Positions 36,936-48,738 are shown, counted from the first letter of the stretch. The stretch is 64,000 bases of DNA from Macrophomina tecta (GCA_024180945.1 JAKSGN010000037.1:315501-379500); one strand, 5' to 3'. Numbers and translations are program-made. The notes: generated from the letters alone by a model not told the origin.

Positions 36936-39900
36936 TTTATAAATTAAGTATTTCTTCTAATATTTTTTCTTATTTTTTAATTCTAAAAGGCGCTCTTATT
37001 ATAGCTTACTTATAGTCTATATTCTATTTACGTTTTACGTTTTAGCTAAGTATTTTAGAAAATAAAGTTTTCTTTAAAATAATTCTATAGAAGCTTTTTA
37101 TAATTATTTAGCTTCTCTTTCTACTTCTACTCGTTATATTTATAGGGCTAGCCGAGCTATTTAAGTAGATATTACCTTAGTAGCTCTTTTTTATAGGCTA
37201 CTATAGCTTTAACTTTCTAGTATTTACTATTATTAATTTCTTCGACTAGTAGTAGTTAGAATCCTAGCCTTACTATATAAGCTTCTAGTAATATAATATT
37301 AAAAATAGTATATAGCCGAGATATAGATTATAGTAGGTCTAAGTAGTAGACCTAAAAGCTAATCTTCTCTAAAATCTAAAATAGTATTAGATAATGGTTA
37401 TTAAGTTTCTTATAAGACTATTTAGTTTTAATATTTCTTACTAAGAGAAGAACTAGTTATCTAATATTAAAATATATTTTAGTTTAGTTTTAGTTATAAT
37501 ATTTCATTTAGAGCTTTTAGAAGTATCTAAGAAATTCTACTACTAATTTTTATACTTTTTATATACTTTTCGCGTGCTTTTTAGCTATTTTAGCTAATTC
37601 GATTAGGGGATTTCTATTAAGGTTATTCTAAACCCCGTTTTAGAAGTTGGGTTCTATCTTCGTATCTAGTTAAACTAGTATAAAGTCTATAGAAGAGTAG
37701 ATTTTCTAGTTATAGATATATAAAGCCTACTAGAGAAGCTTTATCTAGTCTAACTAGTTCTAAAAGATATAGTAATATAGATATATTTTTAACTTTTAAT
37801 TTTATTTCTTCGTTTAGTCGTCTATCTATAGGTAAAAAAAGATACTTAACTTATACTTAATTCTAAGATTATAGTATAATTTACTCTAGAACTAGCTTAT
37901 AAACGTTAAGCTTTTATCTAAGACTAGACTATTAGATAGCCTAAATTATATAAAAATATTATTTATAATAAGATTTATAAGTATTACTCTATTAATTATC
38001 TTTCTAACTAGTAGGTAATATATATATTTAGTAAAGCGATTAACGAGTATAAGAACTATATTATATACTTAATTATCTCGCCTTATAAATTCTAGTAGGT
38101 CTATAATAAAGTTAAAAGAGTAGTATCTATAGAATTAAGTAGCTACTAGTAGTAGCTATAATAATTTATAAGGTTTATACTAGTAAGTCTTATTACGTTA
38201 GTAGATATTATAGCTTTATATATATTTTCTAATATTTATAGTAATATCTTTTTAGTAGTACTTCCTAGAAAGTATTTCTTAGGTATAGTAAATACTATAA
38301 TAGCTACTACTTAGATTATTATAATTTCTAAGTAGAATTTCCTTATATAGCGAAGTATATTTTAGTATATATACCTATCCTTTATAGCATAGAAGTTCTT
38401 ACTCGTCGACTATATACTAATTATACGCTAAAAGTACTCTTTTTATAAGCTATTTTTATATATTTATATAAAAGGCATTTCTTTATTACTTAACGTAAAT
38501 AAAATTAACTAATAATTTAGAAGTAGCTTTAAATACTATTTTAGTTATAGTAGCTACTATTACTATAGACTAAGATACGAAGCTTTATACTAAGCTCGTA
38601 CTAGCTTTCTTATAGCGAGTATATACTAAAGGTTTTATATTCTTATAAGTAAACTCGTTATACTCTTTATAAGTAACGAAATAGACTAAAGCAATTTAGT
38701 AATTATTACTACTATTTATATATAGGTTTTTCTTATACTCTTAGCCGAGGTTTTTAGTAGTATATAGAGGTTCTTCTAATTCCTAAATCTAGAGTTTATA
38801 TTATAGTATAGGTAATATAGTATTAAGATAGATATACTTATCGCCCTTCTTAAAGCTAAGGGCGTAGTCTAGATATCTTAAAAGAGTATTCGCTAGATTA
38901 GACTTACCTAGCTTATATTTAATATTAAAATTAAATTTAGCTAAGACTTTAGCGTACTAAGTCTATTAAGCTATAAGGCTCTTAGTTATTATAAAATAAT
39001 ATAGATTATTATAATTAGATAATACCTATATTAGTATTTATATATATACTAAGTAAGGTCTCTAATACTTAAAGTACTATACGATAGTATAGAGTTTCTT
39101 ATCATAGATATTATATTATATTTTAGCGCTAGTAAACTTATAGCTAAAATATATAATAAAATACTAATAGCGCTAGTTATTCTCTCTATCTAGTAGTTAG
39201 AGGAGGATACTACTATAGATATAATTTAATATATTAGTAATTAGTATAACTAGAAGATTTAGGTTATAGTACTATAGTATAGAAGTTTATATAAAGTATA
39301 TCTTTAGTCTACTAAACGCTTACTTTACTTCTATAAGCTACTTTAGGGCTTATACTATTTAGTTAGTCTTTTTTTCGGTATTTATTTAGCTTTTAGATTA
39401 GGATTCTAGGCTACTTCTTTTAATAAGCTTATTAGTAGCTAAACTATTATAGAGTAATTCTATATAAAGCGCCTATAAAAATTAGTAAAACCTAGAAAAA
39501 TCTAAATATTATAGTAGTTTTATGGCTTTAGCTAGTTCTTAATAGCTTCGACTCTTATGGGGTCTATAATAACCCCCTAGGGGATAATAATAAAGCCTAG
39601 AAACTTAATATACTTTATATAAAAGCTATATTTAGATAGTTTTATATAGAGATTCTAATTATATAATCTTTAGAGAATACATTTAACGTACTTAGTATAC
39701 TAAAATTTATTTACTAAGTATATAAATATATTATTTAAGTAGACTATATAAATCGTATCTACTAGGCCTTCTAGGGCTTAGTAGATATATAACTAGAAAA
39801 TTATAGATATGTTAGTTAAGCTAAATAGTATAACTAAGTACTTATAATATCTATAATGCGTTTTAAATATTATTTTCTACTTATTACCTTTCTTTATACG

Positions 39901-42349
39901 AATTTAGTAATAAGTATCGCGTAGGTCTAGTTTAGTAAAGATCTTTACGATACTTAGGCGGTCTAGTAGCTCGCCTATTAGTAATATAGAATAGTTATTT
40001 TTAACTATAACCTTATTTAGACCCCTATAATCTATATATAACCGTATAGTACCGTCTATCTTAGAAATAAAGAGAATAGGCACGCCTATAAATAACTTAT
40101 TATATCTAATCTACCTCCGTTCTAAGGCCTTATTAATATATTCTCTAAGAATTTATAGTTCGGATTAGAAGAGTCTATATAGGGGTATTAATAATAGCTT
40201 AGAACCTATAACGAGATTAATAGTATAATTAAACTTAGTATATTATAGTAGCTTAGTAGCTTATTTATTTAAAAAGATATCTAAGTACTCTTTATAAATA
40301 TTTAAAATCTTATCGCGGATCTTCTTAGCTATTTTAGCTAGTAGTACGTCTACTAAACTAGTAAGTTTTTTATATAGTTCGTATACTTTTTAGATATAGA
40401 AGTATAGTCTCTATAAATAGAAGAGAGTTTAGTTAGATAGAAGCTTTTTTAGATTTTAATTATTTTTATTTTACTTTTTATATATATTTAGTATACTTTC
40501 TATCTATAAGAGGGCTATAAAAGAGTTAAAGTTATTTTTTTAACTTTTTAGATTACCTATAGGCGAGAGCTAGTAGTTAAATAGCTAGAGAGAGTAAATA
40601 GACTTTTCTAGTTCTAAGTTTTAGAATAATTTAGTAGCGCTTACTAGATATATATACTCTAGTAAGTTTATACTCTAGTAAAACATTTTTCTTCTAAAAT
40701 TAATAACTAGCCCGATAGCTCTAAGCTAGAATATATTAAGTATAGCGTTATAGCCCATAAATAAACTACTCTAGTAAGATTAGAATTTAGTAGTACGCGT
40801 AGCACCTCCTAAGTTATACGTAGTAACCCCTATATAATAAGAGTTATATAATATAATAGTAGTATTATTAAGAAGGTAGATAGACAGCTTAGTACTAGCT
40901 TATATATTTTATAAGGTAAGTTACTCTATATATTTAAGAAATATAAGGTTTAGGTTATAACTATAATCTATTAATACTCGAATTTTAGTAGAACCGGATA
41001 GGGTTTCTATTAAAGCGATAATTTTTATATATTTTAAACTACCTCCTATTTAAGGCCCTAACTATAAAAAGAAGAGAAAAGTAATTAGAATTTTTCTTTT
41101 TTTAAGTCTTATTTATCTTTATAGTTCGCCTAGTTAGCGTGGTTTTTAGCCTATTTTTTACCTACGTTTAGAGTACTAGATCTATATAAATTACTTATAT
41201 TCTTTAGAAAAGCTAAAGTTTTAGATCTTTAGTTCTCTTTAGTTTTTTTACTATTTTTAAAATCCTTATAGAGACCGTTATATCCTAGGCTAGAAATAGT
41301 AAAAGAGTACTTAGTTTTTTATAACTACTATTTATTCTTACTCTTTTTATAGGGCCTTATTACCTCTAGTATTTATTTAATATATTAGATTTTAGCTACT
41401 AAATCCTCTTCTACCTATATTCTAGTAAGGAAGGACTAGCGCACGAGCTCTATATATATAAATAGTAAAAGCTAGAAGTAAATCTAGTTAATATAATAAT
41501 CTATATTCTAAATTTAATATGTAAATTTATTCTCGTATATCTTTATTTAAGTATAGAATTTTATAAACTTCTAGCCCTTCTTTATTATTATAGTATAATA
41601 ACTAATAGCATTATTAAGGTGGTAGATAATAAGATTATAAATATAATTCTATATTAATATCTTAAATTTTTACTAGAGTAGTACTAGTTTTTTTTAGTTT
41701 ATTAGACGTCTTTAGACATACTAGAAGAGGGTCTTATATTTAAATAGCCCTTTAGTAATCTAAAGGGTTTTTTTAAGGTAGTTTTTATTTACCTAGTATA
41801 TACTAAAATATATCTCTATTATATTTATTTATAAGTCATATAAGTCCTAAGTAAGATCTTTAAGTTTTAGAGGTAAGTTTCTTATAAGAAGGTTAAGTTA
41901 CTTTTTACTATTATCTATTCTACTTTTTATATACGTTTCGCCTATATTTAGTATAGAGATAGTAGGTAGTTTGCCGTTAAGGGCTGCTTATAGCTATTAT
42001 AGAATCTTAATATAGTTAAGGCATTCTAGGAGCTTAGCTTTTAATATATCTTTTATAGATATGCTATGTAAGCGTTATAGTTTATTAATAGCTATAGGTA
42101 CTTTTAGTTCGGCCGCATTACCTATTAGGTATTTAACACCCTGGGTGCTTCTATTAATAATTAGCATTTAATAGTCTTTAGGAATTAATAAGTCTATTTC
42201 TATTCGTTCGCCTTAAGTATTTAAACGGCTTTATTAGTTTCTTATTTTTATTATCGTAAAATCGTTCTTTTCGTTAGAATTATTAAAATTATTATATATA
42301 GTTCTTTAAGGCCAGCTACTTTTCCGAAAGGAATTAAGAAGGATTCGAT

Positions 42350-42542
42350 TATAAGTAAATAGATTAGTTATAAGTAAAAAGCCTTTAGAAGAGTTGTATA
42401 TTCTTAGGTACGAATCCTTAGTAGTGTAGAATTCACCCCTTGGTGGCGTTATATACTGGGGGCCCGTGCATAGCACGTGATAAGCACGTGGAACGCATGG
42501 TATAAGCACCTTAAGGGTATGCCAGGGCCTATTATCCTAATA
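42350..42542 (-). repeat. 5' LTR of A2, unusually well preserved
   Basis: 193 bp. It keeps CpA/TpG sites and GC-rich runs (TGGTGGCGTT, GGGGGCCCGTGC) that are lost in the LTR at 35,372. It is followed by the duplication ACTAT at 42,543-42,547. Confidence 0.92.
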
Positions 42543-42547
42543 ACTAT

Positions 42548-42730
42548 GTAGATTATGTCCACTAATCCTCTTAGAACCCGGTAAATATACAATTAGAAAG
42601 TTACGGGTGCGTTAGTTAAGCCAAATAGTATAACTAAGTACTTATAATACCCGTAACGCGTTTTAAATACCGTTTTCTACTTATTACCTTTCTTTATACA
42701 AATTTGGTAATAGGCATCGCGTAGGTCTAA
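42548..42730 (-). mobile_element. Older family A copy A3, right fragment
   Basis: The sequence continues the RT region broken at 35,371, aligning with 39,740-39,930 of A2 (for example TTAGTTAAGCCAAATAGTA). It is much less mutated than A2 itself. The alignment stops at about 42,730, where base composition changes abruptly. This is the edge of the transposon block. Confidence 0.75.
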
Positions 42731-42886
42731 ACCACACGGATTGAGCGTAACCGTCGCGTCCTCGCTGCAATCAAACATGCTCGGCGAAACAAGGTCAAAC
42801 GAGCCATGTCAGCCATGAATACTGGGGCAAGATGCATCTGACGTATTCATGGTGAAGGAGCCCCTGCCCGGGTTCGAGTTGTCGAC

Positions 42887-43084
42887 TTACAGGTCGTAGA
42901 CGACACGGCCGTTCTTGCGGACGTCAAGGGCGGCCTCGAGCACGAGGGCGTTGTTCGAAAGGCTGTCGCGGTGGAGGCGGAAGCCACGGTTGCCTGAGGT
43001 ATGGTTGACGGACGGGGAGGCGCCGCGGGAGGCCGCGACGGTGTACGTGGTGCTGTATTTGCTGGTGTCGAGGATGGGCAGCAA
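42887..43084 (-). pseudogene. Possible last exon of an unrecognised gene at the block edge
   Basis: A minus-strand open frame of about 65 codons ends at a TAA at 42,887, reads like real protein (YTVAASRGASPS, then LVLEAALDVRKNGRVVYDL) and has codon use like the genes to its right. I find no good start or upstream exon. It may be the 3' end of a gene broken by the transposon block, or an exon whose partner I cannot place. Confidence 0.3.
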
Positions 43085-43294
43085 TTAAATATGATCAGTT
43101 GTGTTGGAACCAAGATGGATTAACCCTCTAAGGGACTTGCAACTAGCAGAGGCTATGTACACTTCTGAGGTGGGACTAAGTCCGATCCGGCATTCCATTC
43201 TGGGTAGATGCTCCGTGCGGCCCATCGAACTCCAACAGGTTGCATGCTAAATATCATTACAATTACATATGTTCATACATCAGGAGTAAGTCCT

Positions 43295-43932
43295 CTAATA
43301 GTAAGTGCAGACCTCGGGGTCATCGACCTTGTCGGTGCGGATCTCGAAAGGAATGCACTTGTCCTTGCCGACCTCGTGGCCGTAGGCCTTCTCGGCATAC
43401 ACGATCCACGTCGAGGGCCAAAGGTCGTCAGTGGTTGGGCAAGCCAGCCAGTTGCCGCCGTCGTAGTACAGCTGCGAGATATCCGGACCAGCGACGCGGG
43501 TGAACTTGTCGGCCACGTGACTGGGGTTGATGGAGTTGTAGAGGGGACCGGTGTAGGAGAAGATGCCGCCGGCGGCACCAGAGATGTCGATGAAGGCTGC
43601 GCTGCAGTGAGCATCATGTTTAGAGGAATGCACAATTCCGAGAATCACTTACTTTGCTGCGTGTTCTCCTTGCCGTCTCCGTAGGTGCTCAACGCACCCG
43701 CGCTGTTGGGACCATCGAGGATAGGCTCGACATCACCACATGTCGAGTTGGTCTCCTTGCCGATATAGAAATAACCACCCGAGGCCTTGACGTAGCTGTA
43801 GTGGATGGGCTGCTCGTATGCCAGGACGATCATCTTGAACGGGCCCGAATCGGGAAAGCGGGGATCGACCGGAACGGCGGAGGTGACGCCGGCGGAGACG
43901 AGAGCGGAAGCGAGGACGGCTGCGACCTTCAT
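43295..43932 (-). CDS. Small secreted cell-wall protein, PhiA-like
   Basis: Two exons: 43,932-43,653 and 43,596-43,295. The 56-nt intron (43,652-43,597) has GTAAGT and ends GCGCAG. The product is about 193 residues with a signal peptide (MKVAAVLASALVSAGVTSAV). The mature part has FKMIVLAYEQPIHYSYVKA, then GGYFYIGKETNSTC near the N-terminus, and QLYYDGGNWLACP followed by a final Cys in CTYY. This arrangement is that of the fungal PhiA-like family, surface proteins of conidiogenous cells and conidia, some of which bind IgE. The family call is by pattern only. The start is the ATG that gives the signal peptide; a TATA-like AT run lies about 100 bp upstream. A candidate exon of another gene lies downstream, then the transposon block. 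Confidence 0.72.
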
Positions 43933-44030
43933 TTTGACGGTGTTTGTAGATGTGAAGGGGTCGTTTGTTGTTCTGCTGCGGAAGTTTCGTTTTGCTTTTG
44001 GATGCGGAAAGGTCTGAAGGCAGCAAAGAG

Positions 44031-44043
44031 CTATTTATTTATG
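44031..44043 (-). promoter_or_regulatory. TATA-like box of the PhiA-like gene
   Basis: The sequence, read on the minus strand as CATAAATAAATAG, lies about 100 bp upstream of the ATG at 43,932, in otherwise GC-balanced sequence. Confidence 0.4.
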
Positions 44044-44049
44044 ATTCGC

Positions 44050-45090
44050 AGTGGGCATTAGGGGGCGATCCGTTTCGCCGCCGGTGATTTGCGGAACTCA
44101 AAAAACGTCATGGCAGCACTAGCCCGCTCGTATTTGCTTGGCGTGCGCTGTTCGCGAGGCGTCCAAGTATGGATTCTACCGATTCTCCCGAGCAATAAGG
44201 GTAGATGTTTTCCGTGCAGGTTGCACCGAGCGGCAAAGCGATCCGAAAACGAGAGAATGCGCTATATACCGCAGGTGACCCGAGTATCCGGCTTGTCAAA
44301 AAAGTAGAAGGGATACGTGCAATCAATTGCCTGCTGTATGTCTCCCGGACAACTGTTTGATTTCCTTACCCAAGGCTTTCCGTGAAGATGGTTGTTCAGC
44401 GCGCCCAAAGGCAGCTCTCCGCCCCGCGGCGAATCGGGCGCAGCGACCCGTGCTGAACTGTCGGTCTGCTTGGTTCGCACAGGCCGCCCCTGGTCCACGA
44501 TAGGGGCCATGGTGTTGGACTTCGCGCGGCCCGGGCGCCAATTCCACAGAGCAGTGCCACGATTTCCATAACTCGAATGCTGCAGCACAACGTTGCATCA
44601 CACTGTATAGACTGACTTAAGCATCGAAGTTACTTTTGCCGACGCCCAATGACGTAGGATGTTACCCCGGAAAGTGGATACGCACTAAGGTTATAAATAT
44701 AGCACCTCCCTAAGCTGCAAATGGCAAGGATTCGTCGGCCCTGTGGCGCAGCCCACCGAAAAGCAGACGGCACGTTCTCCTGCTACGCCAGACACTGTCG
44801 ACCGCAGGCTGAATACAACATGGCAGATCTTGAGAAACATCTCTTTGTCGTGCATTGGCGCTGTACGAGTAATATCCGATCCCATGGCGCCCCTGTATAT
44901 CACCGTACCAAGCAGGTTTGTCACCGCGCCTTTCCGTGCAGAAGTTTATTCTTTGAGTTTACCGGGTCAGGTCAGGGCTAAGCATCTGATGTTAAGATCC
45001 GAAGCTATAAATATATGTTTGCGCGCCAGTAGATCTTTGAAGTAGGCATGTGCCTCTCTTGGGTCGACCGAATCCATGATCCATCAGATG
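44050..45090. other. Intergenic, no gene recognised
   Basis: About 1 kb of normal base composition between the PhiA-like gene and the pogo element. Several short open frames overlap on both strands but none has a convincing start, intron or protein-like composition. Confidence 0.5.
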
Positions 45091-45092
45091 TA

Positions 45093-46948
45093 ACGTAGTT
45101 TACAAGCGAGCCGCCACTCCAAGCGAGCCGCCACCCTCACCAGCTTTCTACGCCTTCACACGCATATCGTTCAACAACGCATTAAAATATAATAAGAACA
45201 ACAACTATCCTAGCTTAAGAAGCCTCCCCAGTATCTTTTTGGCACGTCCGAGAATTGTGCCCTGGCTCCCTACAGCGCCTACAGCGCGCTGTTTGCTGCC
45301 TACTCACACCAGATCGCGCCTTGCCTTGACGCATTTCGCCCTCAAGTCGCTCATTAACGTCATTTTGAGCAATAGTTTCCATGCCCTCTGCCTTTGTTAA
45401 GGTGCCTCGCTTCTGGATCCGCTTTCTTTTGCGCTGTTTACGCTTTGTGGCGGCCTCATTTGCCTTCTGAAGGCTGGAGACCTGATCGCGTAACAAGACC
45501 ATCTCATGCACCATCAGCTGAGCCCCCTTGGTAAGCCGATTAAGCGAGTCAATCATTGAAGTAGGCGACGAATCTTGGTGCCTTTGAATCCGATCGCGAA
45601 TTAGGGTTGATTGGGACTCTAGTTCTCGCGCGTTGCTTGGTGTTTTCGACTCCCATAGAGCAGCCTCTGGGGCAGCTGGTGGTGTTGGCGTACGAAGCTT
45701 CACATCAAGCTTTGATAGCACCGCATCTGGGTCGTACGGCACTAGCCCAGCTCCTCGAAAGCTTGCGCAGATGTTAGCCTTTGTGATTGACTTATCAAAG
45801 GCTGCTTTGAAGGCTGGTAGGAACTCAAGCTTTGTGATATGGTTGATGTGGTTGCGCGCCAAGCCTCCAATCTGATCCCCATACGCGCGCTTCAACGGCG
45901 AGAAGCAGCCCACATCAAGCGGCTGGAGCACGTGCGACGAATGGGGAGGCATGCAGAGGGTAATAATCTTCTCCTCCTTACAGATCGCCTGGAATTCAAG
46001 CGAGTTGTGGCTCTCGTGGCCGTCGATAATCAGCAGCCGATGCGTCCCCACCGTACGCGCCTTCGTATGCTTGTTGAAGTGCTTTAGCCACGCAACCCCA
46101 AGCTCATTCGTTGTCCAGCCGTTGTCACTAACTGCGATAGCCCAATCGCCAGGTATATCGTCGTCCCCATACCAGGCAGAGAGGTGGTGCTTGGCCGCGA
46201 AGATGATGAATGGTGGAATCGCCCACCCAGCAGCGTTGATTCCTTGGATGACAGTCACCCACTCACGGTCGCCTGGCTGTACCGCCTTTGGTCGATTGCG
46301 CCTCTCCGAGCCTGTAACAACGAGCTGAGCTAATATCTTGCCTACCATAAAGCCAGTCTCGTCGAAGTTGTGGGTGTCTTCGTCAAGGATGCCGTACTTC
46401 TCCTTCGTACGCTGCACAAGCTTAAACCACTCGCTAAGGACCTTAGGATCCTCACACAAGGCCCGCTGGCGATCATACGGTCGATTTAATTGAGCTTTAA
46501 GCTGCGGAGTCCGCCCAACAAAGTTCCTTGGCCAATGTGTGCCAACCTGGCCAGCAGCGCGCTCAGCAAGCAGTTTGTTAGCCATATCCCGCACTGCATC
46601 CAACGTAGGCGCAAAGCCTCGCGAATCTAGGTCAAGTATGTGTTGAATAATTGCCTCCTCCTCGGGTTTTGTAAGCTTCTTTGAATTGGGCTCGCAATCG
46701 CGTCGTGAGGCGACTCCAGCGCGTCGGTCGCGGAGCGTGGTTCGGGGGATGTTGAACGTTGATGCAGCGCGCTTTACGCTCCGGATCTGCTTCTTATCAA
46801 TAGCTGAGATAGCGAGGAAGATATCTGCTTCGTTGTAGGTTGATCGAGTAGTAGTTGGTTGAGCCATTGTAGTCGAAAGGTGACGCGTCGCGTAAAGTTG
46901 GTGAGGGTGGCGGCTCGCTTGGAGTGGCGGCTCGCTTGTAAACTACGT
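45093..46948 (-). mobile_element. Pogo/Fot1-like DNA transposon, intact
   Basis: A 1,856-bp element with perfect 50-bp inverted repeats (45,093-45,142 and 46,899-46,948, starting ACGTAGTTTACAAGCGAGCC) and a TA duplication at 45,091-45,092 and 46,949-46,950. Each repeat contains the subrepeat AAGCGAGCCGCCAC twice, 17 bp apart, probably transposase binding sites. It shows no RIP signature. Confidence 0.95.
45215..46867 (-). CDS. Pogo/Fot1-like transposase with C-terminal zinc knuckle
   Basis: A single uninterrupted frame of 550 residues. The N-terminus has a psq-type helix-turn-helix (FNIPRTTLRDRRAGV, about residues 38-52), then a CENP-B-type HTH (about 65-130, KLTKPEEEAIIQHILDLDSRG). The DDE_1 catalytic domain has all three acids: NFDETGF at about 167, LLIIDGHESH at about 280, and LQPLDVGCFSPLKRAY at about 315. 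A basic coiled-coil stretch (about 445-490) precedes a CX2CX4HX4C zinc knuckle, CRRCREPGHNSRTC, near residues 527-540. Length and order fit Fot1-like elements. With complete ends and frame the element may be active. The ATG at 46,867 is the first in the frame and precedes the HTH. Confidence 0.95.
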   Translation of the reverse strand: MAQPTTTRSTYNEADIFLAISAIDKKQIRSVKRAASTFNIPRTTLRDRRAGVASRRDCEPNSKKLTKPEEEAIIQHILDLDSRGFAPTLDAVRDMANKLLAERAAGQVGTHWPRNFVGRTPQLKAQLNRPYDRQRALCEDPKVLSEWFKLVQRTKEKYGILDEDTHNFDETGFMVGKILAQLVVTGSERRNRPKAVQPGDREWVTVIQGINAAGWAIPPFIIFAAKHHLSAWYGDDDIPGDWAIAVSDNGWTTNELGVAWLKHFNKHTKARTVGTHRLLIIDGHESHNSLEFQAICKEEKIITLCMPPHSSHVLQPLDVGCFSPLKRAYGDQIGGLARNHINHITKLEFLPAFKAAFDKSITKANICASFRGAGLVPYDPDAVLSKLDVKLRTPTPPAAPEAALWESKTPSNARELESQSTLIRDRIQRHQDSSPTSMIDSLNRLTKGAQLMVHEMVLLRDQVSSLQKANEAATKRKQRKRKRIQKRGTLTKAEGMETIAQNDVNERLEGEMRQGKARSGVSRQQTARCRRCREPGHNSRTCQKDTGEAS

Positions 46949-46950
46949 TA

Positions 46951-48600
46951 CGCACTCCGACGTTTGACCTTTCGAACCGGGTTGAAAGAAGAAAAAGTGC
47001 GGCAGAGTGAGCTGCGGATGGTCCACGCAACAAATGCGGTCGCATCCTAAAATTGCACGCTGTGGGATCGTAGCATCTGGGTCTTCCCGGATCGCCACTC
47101 GTAAAGCTTGTCAGAATCCGATGTCAAGGGTGAAAATCTACCCGCCATACTGCTCAAATCAAGGGTCCCAGCGCCTAAGGCAGAGTCTCCTCCGCCAGCC
47201 CTCGTACTATTGGGAAATTCTCAATGTCATCGGCCGGCCGGGGGCCTAAAGCCTCTGATGAAAAAAAAAATTGATCCGGTCGTAGGAAATGACGCTGACA
47301 TCTCAAGAAAGGAAGTAGATGTACATGCAGGCCTCACAACTTGACTACGCAGTACCGACCTTGACGCCCGGAACACTTTTCAATTTGCGAAACCATTGTG
47401 GCAAGCTTTTGAGCACGAGCGGAATGCTAGTGAAGCATGCGCAAAGGCCAGCCTCGCGAATCTTCTACCATCCTCTCCATTTCGCAGGATCATTCCGCTA
47501 GATACGTATGACGTCACCCTAAATTAGCTGTAGCTCAGGTGGATGGGCGGCCTTGGCTGAAAATATTGCAAGGTCATGATGAGGAAGTTGTGTAGAGGAT
47601 AGTTAAATTGATAACGGCAACGGATAGACCGGACACAGAATATTCCACAGGGTGACGGCGAGAACGTAGCTTTTTCCGAGAAAGTTTGGGGCCAATTTGG
47701 GAAAATGGCACTGCAGGCGCTTCTCACCGTCCGACTTCCTCCGCTTACTCTATTTGGGAACCGTTTAGGCCTTCAGAAACCACCATAGAAGCCTAAGCCA
47801 TGTGTACCATCGTGTACATCGCCATGAAAGAGCAGGCGCCTTCGCACGGTTGTGCTCAACCGTGGGGACCAACACCCGATTTCAAGGGGGCGAAAATCAG
47901 TTTCATTATCCAGACGCGGTCACGAGGCTTGGCCACAACAGGTATAGCAGTGCGCGTTTCGACATTAGGATAAGCGTCCGTTCGCTCATCTTGAAACCAC
48001 TTCCACATTGGCATGGCGTCTTCCGAGAGCTCGTCGACGAGAGCCATGTGCTGCATGTGATAAGGACTTGATGGAAGCCTGCAATTCCTGTAACCTCAAC
48101 CCACCGGATTGAAACCATATGCCGAGATTGGACAATGCTCTGATCGAGCAGGGTGGCCTGCGATATCTTCCATGTAGCGTTTGTCACCATATCTCTGCTT
48201 TCCAACTCGACCTTGACAAACGTAATACTGGGGCCGAGGTGGATTTGTAGCCTGGCTCGCGTTAGATCCATGTCCCGATGTTTGTCTTTCCGCACGTATC
48301 TTCTGAAACTCTATCTGGCCCAGTGCACTTGCCGCCGCTAGCCAGCTTATAGATATAGTCACTTTAAAACGCTGAACGCCACTCTATGCTGCTCAGCGAC
48401 CACTACCAGTCCCTGGCTGCGTTTCCAAACGTCATTGCTTCAGTCAGCGCTATCTCTGGCTCAAGGCAAACCCTCGCTAAACACTCAATCTCTCCATCGT
48501 ACCGGCCGTTGGGGCAACACGGCCAGACTTTTGTTCACCTTCGATCACCAAACCGAGGATCGAGGTTTCAATCACCAATTGATGCCAGATGAGAGGAGTA
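46951..48600. other. Mostly non-coding stretch with one doubtful minus-strand gene
   Basis: No clear gene. Overlapping short frames occur on both strands. The only candidate with some support is 47,856-48,362 on the minus strand, listed separately. Confidence 0.4.
47856..48362 (-). CDS. Doubtful two-exon gene or gene remnant
   Basis: Two minus-strand open frames in the same phase (about 48,362-48,105 and 48,050-47,856) are separated by a 54-nt candidate intron starting GTGGGTTGAG and ending CACATGCAG. Removing it joins GFNP to HMALVDELSEDAMPMW in frame. The upstream frame begins with a hydrophobic ISWLAAASALG stretch like a signal peptide, but no ATG stands in front of it in this frame. I recognise no family. 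It may be a decayed small secreted protein gene or chance. Confidence 0.22.
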
Positions 48601-48615
48601 ATGCCTGCTTCGACG

Positions 48616-48625
48616 TATATAAAAG
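48616..48625 (+). promoter_or_regulatory. TATA box of the short secreted peptide gene
   Basis: TATATAAAAG lies about 115 bp upstream of the ATG at 48,739, a normal distance for a fungal core promoter with a short 5' leader. Confidence 0.6.
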
Positions 48626-48738
48626 ATGCCGCCCTCATTCAAATCACTACTCAAAAACAGCATCTACAGAAGTAGCCAATTAATCTACACGGCTGCCTAC
48701 CAAATCAAATCAATTATACTACTTTCATAAATCCCGAC

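Larger units (their letters stand above)
35372..42542 (-). mobile_element. Ty3/gypsy chromovirus A2, complete, minus strand
   Basis: A 7,171-bp element with 193-bp LTRs at 35,372-35,564 and 42,350-42,542 and a perfect target duplication ACTAT (35,367-35,371 and 42,543-42,547). Its interior is the reverse complement of A1 throughout: leader and gag near 42,340-40,600, RT near 39,400-40,200, antisense gene near 36,303-36,935. It is far more RIP-mutated than A1, except for its right end. No intact gag or pol frame remains. Confidence 0.92.

Noticed and set aside
1..42730. Centromere or telomere-proximal repeat array
   Set aside because: An AT-rich retrotransposon block could be pericentromeric, but there is no telomere repeat or satellite array and no centromere-specific mark readable from sequence.
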